The notes under the pieces were generated by a model that made no database searches, was not told where the DNA came from, and was given only the letters and a program-made list of their open reading frames with translations. Both the position numbers and the translations under genes were made by a program. Positions 29,495 to 39,760 of a stretch of DNA of 64,000 nucleotides are shown here, piece after piece. The stretch's first letter is position 1; every line of letters begins with the position of its first letter. Source of the stretch: Desulfopila sp. IMCC35006 (GTDB lineage Bacteria; Desulfobacterota; Desulfobulbia; Desulfobulbales; Desulfocapsaceae); the NCBI RefSeq assembly GCF_005116645.1, contig NZ_SWCM01000002.1, forward strand, positions 186,001-250,000. Reading direction: 5' to 3'.

Positions 29495-30497
29495 TATCCC
29501 GGTGCTGCTTATCTTTATAGTGTTTGTTGCCCTGATCTTTGACTTCACCAACGGAGCACATGACTGCGCCAATGCCATTGCCACGGTGGTTTCAACCAAG
29601 GTGATCTCCCCTCGAATAGCCGTTTTTATGGCCGCCGTTCTGAATCTTGTCGGAGCGCTCCTTGGCACGGAGGTGGCAAGCACCCTGGGAAAGGGTATCG
29701 TTAATACCGATGTGGTCATGGGCAGTCAGATTCTGGTGCTGGCGGCTCTTATCGGGGCGATAGCCTGGAACCTGCTTACCTGGTACTACGGCCTCCCCTC
29801 CTCTTCCTCGCATGCCCTTATCGGCGGACTTATCGGTGCTGCAGTAACCCATGCAGGTTTTTCCAGTCTCAATTCGGCAAGTATCGTGCATAAAATCCTG
29901 CTGCCGATGGTTTTTTCTCCCCTGGCCGGTTTTGCCGTGAGCTATCTGGTCATGATTGGTCTGATGCTTATTTTTTCGCGGGTGAACCGGCGCACGGTCA
30001 ACAAAAACTTCAAGAAATTGCAAATCGTTTCGGCGGCCTTTATGGCCACCAGTCATGGCTTCAATGATGCCCAGAAAACTATGGGGGTCATTGCTTTGGC
30101 GCTTTTTCTTTTTCATAAAATTGATGTCATTTACGTGCCCTTGTGGGTAAAACTATCCTGTGCCCTGGCGATGGCGCTTGGCACCGCGCTTGGCGGGTGG
30201 AAAATCATCAAGACGATGGGCCATCGTATTTTCAAACTCGAACCGATCCACGGCTTTGCCGCGGAAACTTCTGCGGCGATGGTTATCACCGGGGCATCTC
30301 TTTTTGGCGCACCGGTTTCCACTACCCACACCATTACCGCCTGTATATTCGGGGTGGGATCCACCAAACGGTTGTCGGCCGTTCGCTGGGAAATTGCCGC
30401 CAACCTGGCTGTAGCCTGGGTTATCACTATTCCGGCGGCTGGAACGATTGCCGGTCTGAGCTATCTTCTGCTTGAGTTTCTTCAGTCTGCCAGGTAG
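29487..30497 (+). CDS. pit: Low-affinity phosphate transporter, PiT family
   Basis: 336 residues, about 10 helices, with the two inverted PiT signatures: GAHDCANAIATVVSTKVISP (about 23) and TSHGFNDAQKTMGVIAL (about 190). Further landmarks are SSSHALIGGLIG and VSTTHTITACIFGVG. Moves inorganic phosphate with H+ or Na+. Some PiT members move sulfate (CysP), so sulfate is an alternative substrate. Coupled to the DUF47 gene by overlap. Confidence 0.88.
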   Translation: MLDIPVLLIFIVFVALIFDFTNGAHDCANAIATVVSTKVISPRIAVFMAAVLNLVGALLGTEVASTLGKGIVNTDVVMGSQILVLAALIGAIAWNLLTWYYGLPSSSSHALIGGLIGAAVTHAGFSSLNSASIVHKILLPMVFSPLAGFAVSYLVMIGLMLIFSRVNRRTVNKNFKKLQIVSAAFMATSHGFNDAQKTMGVIALALFLFHKIDVIYVPLWVKLSCALAMALGTALGGWKIIKTMGHRIFKLEPIHGFAAETSAAMVITGASLFGAPVSTTHTITACIFGVGSTKRLSAVRWEIAANLAVAWVITIPAAGTIAGLSYLLLEFLQSAR

Positions 30498-30530
30498 TCA
30501 AAAAATTATAAAGGAAATGGAGAAAGAGAA

Positions 30531-32804
30531 ATGCGATACTATGACGAAGCACTCCGCTATCACCGGGAGCCACGACCGGGGAAGACCGAGGTTGTCCCGA
30601 CCAAGCCGTTTATAAGTCAGGCCGATCTGAGTCTCGCCTATACGCCAGGGGTGGCCGCACCTTGTCTTGAAATTGAAAAAGATCCGCAAAAATCGTTTGA
30701 ATACACCAACAGGGCCAATCTGATCGCCGTTATAACCAACGGCACCGCGGTGCTCGGCCTTGGCGCAATCGGCGCTTTAGCCGGCAAGCCGGTTATGGAA
30801 GGCAAGGCGGTACTGTTTAAACGATTTGCCAATATTGATGTTTTTGATCTGGAAATTGATACGACCGACCCGGATGAATTTATTCGCACGGTCAAACTGC
30901 TGGAGCCGACTTTTGGCGGAATCAACCTGGAAGATATTAAGGCTCCTGAGTGTTTCTATATTGAAGAACAGCTGAAAAAGCAGATGTCCATTCCGGTTTT
31001 CCATGACGACCAGCATGGCACGGCAATCATCTCGGCGGCGGCTATGATCAATGCGGCGGCGCTGACCAAAAGGGATCTTGCCGGGCTGCGTGTCGTTATT
31101 AACGGAGCGGGAGCCGCGGCCATTGCCTGCGCCCGCTTGTATGTCCTGCTCGGGGTCGCGCGAGAAAACGTGATGATGGTTGACACCAGAGGCATTATCT
31201 ATAAAGGACGGGCTGAAGGAATGAATCCGTACAAGGAGGAATTTGCCAACGAGACCGAGCGCCGAACTCTGGCCGACGCGGTGCGGGGCGCGGATATGCT
31301 TGTCGGGCTTTCGGCAAAAGGTGCCTTTACCGCGGAACTGTTGCAGCAGATGGCCCCCTCGCCGATAATCTTTGCCCTGGCCAACCCGGATCCGGAAATT
31401 GACTACGATGAGGCAAAGGCCGCACGGCCTGATGCGATTATTGCCACCGGTCGATCCGATTTCCCCAATCAGGTCAACAATGTGCTCGGTTTCCCCTATA
31501 TCTTTCGCGGGGCTCTCGATGTCGGGGCAACCTCCATCAACGAGGATATGAAGGTTGCGGCCGTGCATGCCCTGGCTGAGCTCGCCCGAGAAGATGTGCC
31601 CGACGCGGTGATCCGGGCCTATGGCGACAAGCCGATCCGCTTTGGAACTGATTATATAATTCCCAAACCGTTCGACAGCCGGGTGCTGCTGAAAGTTGTG
31701 CCGGCAGTGGCCGAGGCCGCAGTGGCAACCGGCGTGGCCAGGATCGCTTTGCCGGAACGGACACTGTACGTGAATAAACTGGAGACAACCCTTGGTCCGG
31801 AACGCGAACTCATACGCAAAATCATCATGCGCGCCCAGCAGGATCCCCGGCGAATCGTGCTGCCGGAAGGCAGTTTGCCGGTCATTATCCGGGCGGCCTA
31901 TCACACCCTGCACGACGGGATTGCCAAACCGGTGCTGCTCGGGAATCAGGAAAAAATTTCAGCCATTGCCAGAGGTCTGCAAATCCCGCTTAACGGTATC
32001 GAAATCATCGATCCTGAACATAATCCTTACCTGGAATCTTTTGCCGATAAGCTCTTCGTGCTGCGGCAGCGGCGCGGCTGGTCCATGGAAGAGGTGCAGC
32101 GACAGCTTCTGAATCCCTATGTCTTCGGGGCCATGCTGGTTCGTGAAGGTCTGGTTGACGGCCAGGTTCACGGGGTGGCCGACTCCTACCCCAATGCCAT
32201 TCGCCCTGTATTGCAGGTCATCGACCGGCGGCCCGGGGTGACCAAGGTATCAGGTCTGTACCTGATGATTTCGAAAAACCGGACGCTTCTGTTTGCCGAT
32301 GCCACGGTCAATATTCAGCCCAACGCCGAAGACCTGGCGGAGATCGCCATCCTGGCCGGGGAAATGGCCCGTTTCTTCGATATGGAGCCGCGGGTCGCCA
32401 TGCTTTCTTTTTCCAACTTCGGCAGTGTCCACCATCCCGAAGCGGACAAAGTGACGGCCGCGATGCATCTTGTCAGACGCCGGCGGCCGGAGCTGCTCAT
32501 CGAAGGTGAGATGCAGGCGGATACCGCCGTGGTCGAGACGATCCTGAATGAAAGATTCCCCTTCAACCGTCTGGGCCAGCCGGCTAATGTCCTCATTTTT
32601 CCGGATCTTACCTCAGGCAACGTTTCATACAAGCTTCTTGATCAGTTGGGTGGTGCCAAGGCTATCGGGCCGCTGCTCATGGGTCTCAGCCGGCCCTTTA
32701 ATGTGATCCAGCGCAACAGCGATATGGAAAATGTCTCCACCATCATCGCCTTTACCGTCGCCCAGGCCCAAAATCAGAAAAATCTGGGTAACATGGAACA
32801 GTAA
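30531..32804 (+). CDS. maeB: Malic enzyme with C-terminal phosphotransacetylase-like domain
   Basis: 757 residues, MaeB type. Malic N-domain with [14 protein letters not shown] (metal ligands), NAD(P)-binding domain with [12 protein letters not shown] (about 195), then a PTA-like domain (about 430-755) that in MaeB acts as a metabolite-sensing regulatory domain. Converts malate to pyruvate with NAD(P)H formation. The start follows GGAGAAAG. It lies 33 bp after the PiT gene; a shared transcript is possible. Together with the pyruvate kinase at 53.7 kb it represents the C3/C4 node. Confidence 0.93.
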   Translation: MRYYDEALRYHREPRPGKTEVVPTKPFISQADLSLAYTPGVAAPCLEIEKDPQKSFEYTNRANLIAVITNGTAVLGLGAIGALAGKPVMEGKAVLFKRFANIDVFDLEIDTTDPDEFIRTVKLLEPTFGGINLEDIKAPECFYIEEQLKKQMSIPVFHDDQHGTAIISAAAMINAAALTKRDLAGLRVVINGAGAAAIACARLYVLLGVARENVMMVDTRGIIYKGRAEGMNPYKEEFANETERRTLADAVRGADMLVGLSAKGAFTAELLQQMAPSPIIFALANPDPEIDYDEAKAARPDAIIATGRSDFPNQVNNVLGFPYIFRGALDVGATSINEDMKVAAVHALAELAREDVPDAVIRAYGDKPIRFGTDYIIPKPFDSRVLLKVVPAVAEAAVATGVARIALPERTLYVNKLETTLGPERELIRKIIMRAQQDPRRIVLPEGSLPVIIRAAYHTLHDGIAKPVLLGNQEKISAIARGLQIPLNGIEIIDPEHNPYLESFADKLFVLRQRRGWSMEEVQRQLLNPYVFGAMLVREGLVDGQVHGVADSYPNAIRPVLQVIDRRPGVTKVSGLYLMISKNRTLLFADATVNIQPNAEDLAEIAILAGEMARFFDMEPRVAMLSFSNFGSVHHPEADKVTAAMHLVRRRRPELLIEGEMQADTAVVETILNERFPFNRLGQPANVLIFPDLTSGNVSYKLLDQLGGAKAIGPLLMGLSRPFNVIQRNSDMENVSTIIAFTVAQAQNQKNLGNMEQ

Positions 32805-32887
32805 GCGATCAACACAAGCTGCAAAAGAGATCTCAGCAGCATTACTTTCTTTTGCAAGAACATCAACACAAACGCCTTCTGCCTGTA

Positions 32888-34051
32888 ATGAAAACCAGCC
32901 ATCCACCATTCAGTTCTTTGCCGCAACCCTGGGATCGGATCGTTCCGCATATTGCCACAATCATGGTTTGGGGGATGTTGTTTGGTCTGGTTTTTCTGCT
33001 TCGATCGTTCTTTCTTCTGCTTTTTCTTACCTTTGTTTTTTCCACGATACAGGCAAACGTGGTCGCCCGGTTACACAAATACATCAACAACCGGACGATC
33101 CGGGTCGTTCTTGTCGAAATTCTGTTCCTGATTATTCTGAGTATGGTCGGCGTATTTCTGGTGCCCAAAGTGAAAGTGCAGACGGAACTTTTCATGAGCC
33201 AGTTCCCTGCGTACCTGGAGCGGGTGGATCAGGAGATTTTTGAGCTGAGCAGCAGGTATCCCCTGCTCACCGAAATCCTGCCGGAACTCGTCATCGAAAC
33301 ATCGGAGACCAATAAACAGGCGGTGATGAGCAATGAGCCTGCGTTTTCGCCATCCCGCTCGATGCTCCAGCAGCTGCTCAAGGTCGGCCAGGAATCAGGC
33401 GGCATCGAAAATGTCAATCATGTTCTGGGAACTTTAGGCAATATCGGCGGGAAAATTGCCGCGGTCACCTCAACTTTTCTGCTTTCCATACTGTTTTCTT
33501 TTCTGATCCTTCTCGATTTGCCGCGACTGGCGGCAAGCGTTCGCGGCCTGGAAGACACCAAGCTTCGCTTTATCTACCTGAGTGTTGCCGATGATATCCG
33601 CGACTTCTCCCAGGTCCTGGGGCGGGCACTCGAAGCGCAGTTGATCATTGCCACAGTTAACAGCATCTTGACCGCCATAGGCATAACCATACTCGGCATC
33701 GGCCAACATGTAGCCTTTCTTTCAGTCATCGTCTTTTTCTGCAGCTTCATTCCGGTCGTCGGTGTTTTTATCAGCTCGGTACCCATCTGTCTCATTGCTC
33801 TGCAGAGCTCCGGGATGCAAATCATGTTTTTAGCGGTGCTGCTCATTGCGGTAATCCATCTGATTGAAGGCTATATCCTCAATCCGAGAATATATGGTTC
33901 GTATATGCGGATCAATCCGGTCATTATCCTCATTATTCTGACCATTGGCGGGAAAGTGTTCGGCTTCTGGGGCTTGCTTTTAGGTGTGCCGATCTGCACC
34001 TATCTTTTTGGTTATGCAATTCGCATCAGAGACCGGAGTCAGTCAAGGTAG
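32888..34051 (+). CDS. AI-2E family (TqsA/PerM-like) membrane protein
   Basis: About 387 residues. Starts MKTSHPPFSSLP; a TTG 36 bp upstream is in frame but has no better SD. Seven or so hydrophobic helices: two pairs at the N-terminus, a soluble insert (about 85-200), and a C-terminal block containing GHVAFL-like and GYILNPRIYGSYMRINPVIIL, the latter typical of PF01594. Members export small molecules or Na+ (some act as Na+/H+ antiporters), so a Na+-related role would fit the neighbourhood. Converges with yciB. Confidence 0.85.
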   Translation: MKTSHPPFSSLPQPWDRIVPHIATIMVWGMLFGLVFLLRSFFLLLFLTFVFSTIQANVVARLHKYINNRTIRVVLVEILFLIILSMVGVFLVPKVKVQTELFMSQFPAYLERVDQEIFELSSRYPLLTEILPELVIETSETNKQAVMSNEPAFSPSRSMLQQLLKVGQESGGIENVNHVLGTLGNIGGKIAAVTSTFLLSILFSFLILLDLPRLAASVRGLEDTKLRFIYLSVADDIRDFSQVLGRALEAQLIIATVNSILTAIGITILGIGQHVAFLSVIVFFCSFIPVVGVFISSVPICLIALQSSGMQIMFLAVLLIAVIHLIEGYILNPRIYGSYMRINPVIILIILTIGGKVFGFWGLLLGVPICTYLFGYAIRIRDRSQSR

Positions 34052-34072
34052 AGGGATACCGGTTCATCTGGT

Positions 34073-34612
34073 CTATTCGTCGTCGGACTCCGTTATATAG
34101 CGCGAGAGGAAAAGAGTCTGCACGACGATAAACACTATAGTCAATCCAAGTATGCCGAAAACCTTGAAATTAACCCAGGTGTCGCGGTCGAAGTGACTCA
34201 TGACATAGAGGTTGGCCCCGCCAAGAAAAAGAAAAAAGACCACCCAGGCAAGGTTCAGCCGCCGCCATACCGGTCCGGGCAAAAGCATGCTGCTCCCCAT
34301 TAACCGCTCGATGGCGGTTGTTTTACCAAAGATGTGACTGGCTAGAAACGCCCCGCCAAAGAGCCAGTTGATAACGGTAACCTTCCATTTAATGAACTGT
34401 TCGTCGTGCAGATAGAGTGTCATGCCGCCAAAAACGATGATGATTGCCAGCGTGACCAGCTGCATAGTCGCCACCTTGCGGGTTCGATACCAGGAGATGC
34501 CGACCTGGAGGAAGGTCGCGGCAATGGCCACTCCAGTGGCGACATAAATACCGAAAAACTTGTAGGCGATGAAAAAAAACAGCACCGGGAAAAAATCATA
34601 AAGTTGTTTCAT
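34073..34612 (-). CDS. yciB: Inner-membrane septation-type protein YciB
   Basis: 179 residues, five helices, YciB/IspZ family. The start MKQLYDFFPVLFFFIAYKF is the family N-terminus; the frame extends 58 codons upstream without resemblance. Landmarks: FIKWKVTVINWLFGGAFLASH and NLAWVVFFLFLGGANLYV. Linked in E. coli to envelope maintenance and the divisome. A good family match in length (E. coli 179). Confidence 0.9.
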   Translation of the reverse strand: MKQLYDFFPVLFFFIAYKFFGIYVATGVAIAATFLQVGISWYRTRKVATMQLVTLAIIIVFGGMTLYLHDEQFIKWKVTVINWLFGGAFLASHIFGKTTAIERLMGSSMLLPGPVWRRLNLAWVVFFLFLGGANLYVMSHFDRDTWVNFKVFGILGLTIVFIVVQTLFLSRYITESDDE

Positions 34613-34834
34613 GGGTGTTGCGTCGCGGGAGTTTTCGAAAAAATCGTTCTCCTGCGCTCCTATGAGAGTTATTGAAGTAAGGATTCGGCTTGAAGTGTTT
34701 ACAATGTATGGCATCTGCCCACTCTTCATCAAGGGCACTTCAACCGCAAGTCTGAGGATAAAGCAAGGAGAAAATGTATGATGCACTGCGGCGAATCCGA
34801 GGGAATCGTTTTTCCAATGCAGGGTGATGCGATC

Positions 34835-34888
34835 AGGAGAACGTCAGCGGCCACTCCAGAGTGTGCCGGGCACCTCTGATGTTCTCCT
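34835..34888 (-). terminator. Hairpin downstream of DASS gene
   Basis: 13-bp arms AGGAGAACGTCAG / CTGATGTTCTCCT (one G-U pair), 9 bp past the DASS stop on the minus strand. No clear T run follows, so termination strength is uncertain. The loop is 28 nt and may pair further. Confidence 0.5.
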
Positions 34889-34896
34889 GAAGGGAA

Positions 34897-36378
34897 TTAC
34901 TTTGCCAGCAGAATAGGCATACCCATAATCGGCCAGATGACCGTGACCATGACCCAGACGGCAAACATCAGCACAATACTCGCCAGAACACCATAGCGGA
35001 AGAACTCGCCGGCGGTGAACTGCTTGGAGCCGTAGGCGATGGCGTTCGGTGCCGCGCCGATCAGCAGAAAGAACGGCATTCCCGCTGTTGCCAGAGCCGA
35101 GAAGAAAATAACGTGACCGGCAACCCCCAGGTATGGGGCGACAACCAGGGCTACGGGCAGGGAAATTGCTATCGCCGCCACGTTCATGATGAAATTGGTC
35201 ATGACCATGACAAAGAAGGCAATGCTCAAAATGAACAGTATTGCCGGGGCCTCTTTAAAGAGTCCCAGCCAGTTGACCGCCAGCCACTCGGCGGCATGGG
35301 TCTGCCAGAGACAAAAACCGATAGACATCGCCCCACCGAACAGCAGGATGATATTCCATGGAATATCCTCGAGATCCTCGACCGTCAGGATATTGAAAAC
35401 AAAAAACAACAGGGTCGATGACAGAAGGATTGCGGTTTTATCGATGGTCTTCAGGGCCGGCACAAAGTTCTTGGCAGCTATGAGCGCAATGACAGAGAGA
35501 ACGATAACCAGGGTCATAACCTCGTTTCGGCTCCAGCTGCCCAGTTCAGCATACATGCGTTGGGCGCGTTCCTTGAGTCCGGGGATAACCGCTTTTTCCG
35601 GTTTGAAAAAAAACATCATCATGACCCAGATCAACGCCACCATAATCCAGCCGAGCGGGAATAAGTAATAGGTGAGTTGAAAAAAACTGATCTCCACCCC
35701 GGACATCTCCTTGAAAAAAGCAATGCCCACCGCAGCGCGGGCCGAACCCAGCAGGGTAATGATACTGCCGGCACCGGCAACATAGGCCATACCGATAAAA
35801 AGACCTTTGCCGAACTTGGTCGGCTTGTCGTCTTCGGAGTACAGGGCGTTAATCGCCATCAAAAGCGGGAACATGGTGGCTGCCACTGCAGTGTGGGCCA
35901 TCAGGTGGGTCAGGGCGACGGTCATGACGAAGCAGCCGAGGTAGATCATGCTGGTCCGCTCCCCGACAACCGACAGCATTTTATAGGCCATCCTTTTGGT
36001 CAGGCCACTCTTGGTGAAGACCAGGCCGATAACAATGGAGCCAAAGATAAAAAGGACCGAGGGATCCATAAAATCCTTGAAAGCCACCTCCGGCTTGCGG
36101 ATGAGAAACATCGCCTGAATCACCCCGATAGCAATGCCGGTAACACCAATCGGAAGCACCTCGAAAATCCACCAGGTGGCGGCAAGGGCAAAGAGTGCCA
36201 GGGCGCCTTTCCCCTGTTCGGACAGGACGAAATGCTTGCCCATCGGATCGATGGCATCCGGCCAGGCGGGCGCATAATAAATGATGCTGAACAAGGCTAC
36301 GCCGAGAAAGAGAAAGAACACCCTCTTCCAGTCAAACGGGGTTTTAGCTTCCGCTGCTGCACTGAATGTTGATGACAT
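34897..36378 (-). CDS. SLC13/DASS-family Na+:anion symporter
   Basis: 493 residues with about 12 helices. DASS landmarks: ATWWIFEVLPIGVTGIAIGV near residue 75 and the second-half MTNFIMNVAAIAISLPVALVVA block near 395, the two Na+/anion site regions; GAAPNAIAYGSKQFTAGEFFRYG is also typical. Substrate may be a C4-dicarboxylate or sulfate; DASS members are among the Na+-driven sulfate transporters listed for marine sulfate reducers. Preceded by a CBS gene (23 bp) and a two-component system, suggesting regulated uptake. Confidence 0.85.
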   Translation of the reverse strand: MSSTFSAAAEAKTPFDWKRVFFLFLGVALFSIIYYAPAWPDAIDPMGKHFVLSEQGKGALALFALAATWWIFEVLPIGVTGIAIGVIQAMFLIRKPEVAFKDFMDPSVLFIFGSIVIGLVFTKSGLTKRMAYKMLSVVGERTSMIYLGCFVMTVALTHLMAHTAVAATMFPLLMAINALYSEDDKPTKFGKGLFIGMAYVAGAGSIITLLGSARAAVGIAFFKEMSGVEISFFQLTYYLFPLGWIMVALIWVMMMFFFKPEKAVIPGLKERAQRMYAELGSWSRNEVMTLVIVLSVIALIAAKNFVPALKTIDKTAILLSSTLLFFVFNILTVEDLEDIPWNIILLFGGAMSIGFCLWQTHAAEWLAVNWLGLFKEAPAILFILSIAFFVMVMTNFIMNVAAIAISLPVALVVAPYLGVAGHVIFFSALATAGMPFFLLIGAAPNAIAYGSKQFTAGEFFRYGVLASIVLMFAVWVMVTVIWPIMGMPILLAK

Positions 36379-36401
36379 AGTATCTGCCCTTCCTTAATGA
36401 T

Positions 36402-36944
36402 TTATGGTTTATTGTTTATTGATAGAAGCGTGTCGCCGATGGCGCCGAAGATCTCGGCCAGCTTGACAACTCCGCAAAGTACACCGTGTTCCTCGACCGG
36501 GAGAACGGTTTCTCCCCCCAGGACCATGATCGACATGGCCTGGATGAGATCAGCTGATACCGGCAGTACCCTGATTTCTTTTTCTATGACTGACGAAAGG
36601 CCGGCCTTGAGGTGATTGACCCCTTCTTTTATGAGGACGCCGTTCAGCAGGGTCGACAGGTCACTGTATTCCAGGGTCCTCCCCTCAAAGGGCTTAATGC
36701 CGGCGGGATCGAGCAAGGTAGAAAAAAGTACTTTTAAAATGCCCTGCTGGGTGACCCGGCCAATCAGGCCGCCCCTGTCGTTCACGACCATCAATTCATT
36801 GAAACCGCAGGGGCCGGAACTGCCAACAGGGCAGAACGACCGCAGCTGTTGAATCGCCTCCTGAACCGTGCTGCTCTCCTTGAGACAGGGGAAGCCGGTC
36901 AGGGGAATCATGATGTCTCGAATAGTCTGTTTTTCTGTACTCAT
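36402..36944 (-). CDS. Tandem CBS-domain protein
   Basis: 180 residues with two CBS motifs (about 8-80 and 110-175), no other domain. The start MSTEKQTIRDIMIPLTGFP follows a strong AAGGAGA. CBS pairs bind adenine nucleotides and sense energy state. It lies between the CheY-like receiver and the DASS transporter on the same strand, so it could gate the transporter or tune the signalling proteins (inference). Confidence 0.85.
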   Translation of the reverse strand: MSTEKQTIRDIMIPLTGFPCLKESSTVQEAIQQLRSFCPVGSSGPCGFNELMVVNDRGGLIGRVTQQGILKVLFSTLLDPAGIKPFEGRTLEYSDLSTLLNGVLIKEGVNHLKAGLSSVIEKEIRVLPVSADLIQAMSIMVLGGETVLPVEEHGVLCGVVKLAEIFGAIGDTLLSINNKP

Positions 36945-37030
36945 TGATAGTCTCCTTCTGCTAAATTGACTGCCTGGGCCAAAATCGCTCTGTTCCACAA
37001 TTCAGGCAAACGAGCGCAATGCAATTGCTG

Positions 37031-37471
37031 CTACCAGGCTTTAGTTTGCAAGATCTGCTCGATATCTTTGACGCTCTTGTTCTGCAGGATGTGCATCCGT
37101 TTATCCTTGGCCTCACTGATTTTATTTACCAGCTCGACAATGTTGACCGGTTTCTGCAAAAAATCCTCGGCGCCCGCTTTCATCGCCTCGATTCCGGTTC
37201 TGATGGAACCCTCCCCCGTGAGTATGATGATTTCAGCATCCGGCTGCTTGGCCTTGATTTGTTTCAAGGTTTCCAGGCCGTCCATGCCGGGCATGGACAA
37301 GTCAAGAACAACAAGATCAAATGCCTGCTTGTCAACCATCGCCACTGCATCTTTACCTCTTGTCACGGTGCTGACCTGCATACCGCGCACTTCGAGTCTT
37401 TTGGCCAATGTCGTCAAAAACAATTCCTCGTCATCAACCAGCAGCACCTTCGCCTTTATTATTTCCGCCAT
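37031..37471 (-). CDS. Stand-alone receiver (CheY-like) response regulator
   Basis: 146 residues. Full receiver with acidic DDEE, phospho-acceptor in LVVLDLSMPGMDG, and Lys in FLQKPVNI, followed by a charged helix (about 125-146) but no output domain. Start MAEIIKAKVLLVDDEE with AGAGGA upstream. 133 bp after the KinB-like kinase, so probably its second partner besides the sigma-54 activator. It may work by protein contact, for example with the CBS protein or transporter. Confidence 0.88.
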   Translation of the reverse strand: MAEIIKAKVLLVDDEELFLTTLAKRLEVRGMQVSTVTRGKDAVAMVDKQAFDLVVLDLSMPGMDGLETLKQIKAKQPDAEIIILTGEGSIRTGIEAMKAGAEDFLQKPVNIVELVNKISEAKDKRMHILQNKSVKDIEQILQTKAW

Positions 37472-37604
37472 GTTTAAATCCTCTCTCAGTTGAGCAGATG
37501 TTAGAGGTGCGTGCTTTGCCAACGCACCTTGATTGATACCTTCAAAAAACTGCCTGGTAACGTCAGGCATTATCGTTAAGTCTTGCGAGTCTCCGCCCTG
37601 GCAC

Positions 37605-39446
37605 CTAACACGGGTATATCGGCACCGTGAAAGTGAAGGTGCTCCCCTTTCCCGGACTGGATTCAACCCAGATTGTGCCGCCATGGGCACGAACTATTTC
37701 CTTTGAGATGGCCAATCCAAGCCCTGTCCGCCCACTTTCGTGTTTATTGACCTGGACAAATTTCTGAAATATTCGTGTCTGATATTCTGGCGGAATTCCA
37801 ATACCATCATCGGCAACGGAGATATGGATCTCGTCCCCCACTCTTTTCGCGCTGAGCCGTATATAACTGCCCTGATCAACATACCTGAGGGCATTTGAGA
37901 CGAGATTGGAGAGAACCCAGACAATCTTGTTGGCATCTGCCTGAACAGATGGCAGATCTTCCGTATCCTCAATATACAGTCGGATATGCTTCATGCTGAC
38001 CTGCCCTTTAAAGGTATGGCGGGCATGCTCAAACAGCGCACCGACCGGGATACTTTCAAATTCCAGATCAATTCTGCCCGCCTCAATTTTTGACAGATCA
38101 AGCAGGTCGTGGACCATTGCCTTCATCCGATGAACCTCGTCGTGGGCGGCCTCGAGGAGCTCTCTTTCTTTATCGGGAAGAAATTGGACAGCATGTTCGA
38201 GAAGAAGGTCAATACCCATCCCCAAGCTGGTCAGAGGAGTACGCAGTTCATGCGATGCGGCCATGACGAACTCATTTTTAAGCCGTTCGACCTCACGCAG
38301 CTGGGTGATGTCTTTTAACAGCAGGACAACGCCGGAAAGTTTTTGATCAGACTGGCCAATAGCCGTTACCGAAAAGAGGAAATGACGGGTGCTTCCCTCC
38401 AGCTGAAAAGTGGTTATCCTGAGATCCTCAGGGATATCGGGCGGTCTGCCGGAAGTTATTGTCTCGGTGATTATCGCACAGATGTCCTGTTCAGGAAGAA
38501 TCTGCTCACAAGACAGAACATCGTTTTCACTGAAATCTATGTTCAGAATTCGCCGCCCTGCCGGATTTATACCTGTAACCCTGTGTTCCGTATCAAATAC
38601 GACCATACCGTCCTCGATACTGGCCAGGATCGCATCGGCCTTATTTTTCTCGGCGATGATTCGATGCACATTCATCACGTGATACTGGCGAAGCTGCGCG
38701 GTCATCCGGTTAAATTCCACCGCCAGCTGACCCAGCTCATCCGCAGTCTCGACCGAAAGCTGAACCGAATACTCCCCGGTAGTGATTTTTTGGGCTGCGT
38801 CGACAAAACGCCGCAAGGGAAGCACGAGTTTTTCGGCAAAGACCAGGCTGAAGATCAACGCAAGAATTGAGGCGGTTGATGCGACGAACAGAGTCGACCA
38901 GATCGCCCGTCGAGAAATTTTTCCCGCTTTTTCGCTGACCGTGTACATGGTCTGTTCATTCATGTTCCGCAGTTTCATACAGGTGGCCCTCACCTGGCTG
39001 AATACCGGAAAAATGATGTTGTTATAGGTTTCCAGGGTCAAGGTGTAACTCGGTTTTTTCTGACCCTGCACGCCGGTTATGAGAATGAACTTGTTGCGGT
39101 AGTCGCTGTACATTTTTTCGATATCACGAACGACTTCCGACTCCCCCAGCACGGTGATACTTTTTTTGGCACGGGCGAGTCCTTCCAGGAAAAGCATTTC
39201 GTTGTCGCGATACTGCGCAATACCTTTGTCAAAATCCCCCAAAAACATGAGAAGCATTCCGCTGTCCTGTCTAGCCAATGCGTCCTGCATATTTTCGACC
39301 GCAAGGATACTTCGATAGTAATCATGTAAGATAGCGTCTGTCGTCTGCCCCAGGGACCATAAATTCAGGATTGCCCAGGTAACAACGAGGCCCATCAGGG
39401 TTAAAGCGACCCCATAGCCTACTAATATTTTCTTTTTTAAATTCAT
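37605..39446 (-). CDS. Membrane sensor histidine kinase, KinB-like
   Basis: 613 residues from ATG MNLKKKILVGYG (AGGA 7 bp upstream). TM1 (about 7-29), helical periplasmic sensor (about 30-180), TM2 (about 185-207), HAMP (LVLPLRRFVDAAQKI), PAS (about 270-375), HisKA with ASHELRTPLTSL, and HATPase with SNLVSNALRYVD and GRTGLGLAISKEI. The layout matches Pseudomonas KinB, and an AlgB-like activator lies just upstream on the same strand. A GTG 72 bp upstream gives an in-frame 24-residue extension that overlaps the sigma-54 box; see findings. Confidence 0.9.
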   Translation of the reverse strand: MNLKKKILVGYGVALTLMGLVVTWAILNLWSLGQTTDAILHDYYRSILAVENMQDALARQDSGMLLMFLGDFDKGIAQYRDNEMLFLEGLARAKKSITVLGESEVVRDIEKMYSDYRNKFILITGVQGQKKPSYTLTLETYNNIIFPVFSQVRATCMKLRNMNEQTMYTVSEKAGKISRRAIWSTLFVASTASILALIFSLVFAEKLVLPLRRFVDAAQKITTGEYSVQLSVETADELGQLAVEFNRMTAQLRQYHVMNVHRIIAEKNKADAILASIEDGMVVFDTEHRVTGINPAGRRILNIDFSENDVLSCEQILPEQDICAIITETITSGRPPDIPEDLRITTFQLEGSTRHFLFSVTAIGQSDQKLSGVVLLLKDITQLREVERLKNEFVMAASHELRTPLTSLGMGIDLLLEHAVQFLPDKERELLEAAHDEVHRMKAMVHDLLDLSKIEAGRIDLEFESIPVGALFEHARHTFKGQVSMKHIRLYIEDTEDLPSVQADANKIVWVLSNLVSNALRYVDQGSYIRLSAKRVGDEIHISVADDGIGIPPEYQTRIFQKFVQVNKHESGRTGLGLAISKEIVRAHGGTIWVESSPGKGSTFTFTVPIYPC

Positions 39447-39500
39447 CGAGCTATCCTGTGTACTTTCAATGACGGCGATCCAGCCAACGTAAGTATGAAA

Positions 39501-39515
39501 GCAAATATTATGCCA
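39501..39515 (-). promoter_or_regulatory. Sigma-54 type promoter of kinase operon
   Basis: TGGCATAATATTTGC on the minus strand: GG and GC separated by exactly 10 bases, close to the consensus TGGCAC-N5-TTGC. Predicted start near 39489, about 43 nt before the kinase ATG. The same box with one base changed stands before nhaD, and a sigma-54 activator gene lies between them. Confidence 0.75.
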
Positions 39516-39577
39516 CACTCAGGTTGTGCGCTATTGGCTGATATTTATATACATCCGGTGCCGGAGGATTGAATAAT

Positions 39578-39750
39578 GTGATTACCACTAAAGTTCAGCC
39601 TGGAAGGTCCAGAGAGGGATATGAGGTGCCCTTTGCACGGGTGTTCCGCAGCCTGGATGGCGGCGGTCAAGCCCCCCAGGGATGGGTTTATGGCGTCCCG
39701 TGCAAAGGGCACCTCATATCCCCATATAGCTGAGGTGTAGTGCTAATCAC
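39578..39750. mobile_element. 173-bp MITE-like palindromic insertion
   Basis: Terminal inverted repeats GTGATTACCACTA / TAGTGCTAATCAC (12 of 13), flanked by 10-bp direct repeats ATTGAATAAT at 39568-39577 and 39751-39760. Inside are perfect 26-bp inverted arms at 39616-39641 and 39697-39722 around a 55-bp centre. It has no coding capacity. The paralogous nhaD upstream region aligns across the site without it, giving a natural empty site. The parent transposase family is unknown. Confidence 0.8.
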
Positions 39751-39760
39751 ATTGAATAAT

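Noticed and set aside
30777-31913. 378-codon minus-strand open frame
   Set aside because: Antisense to maeB.
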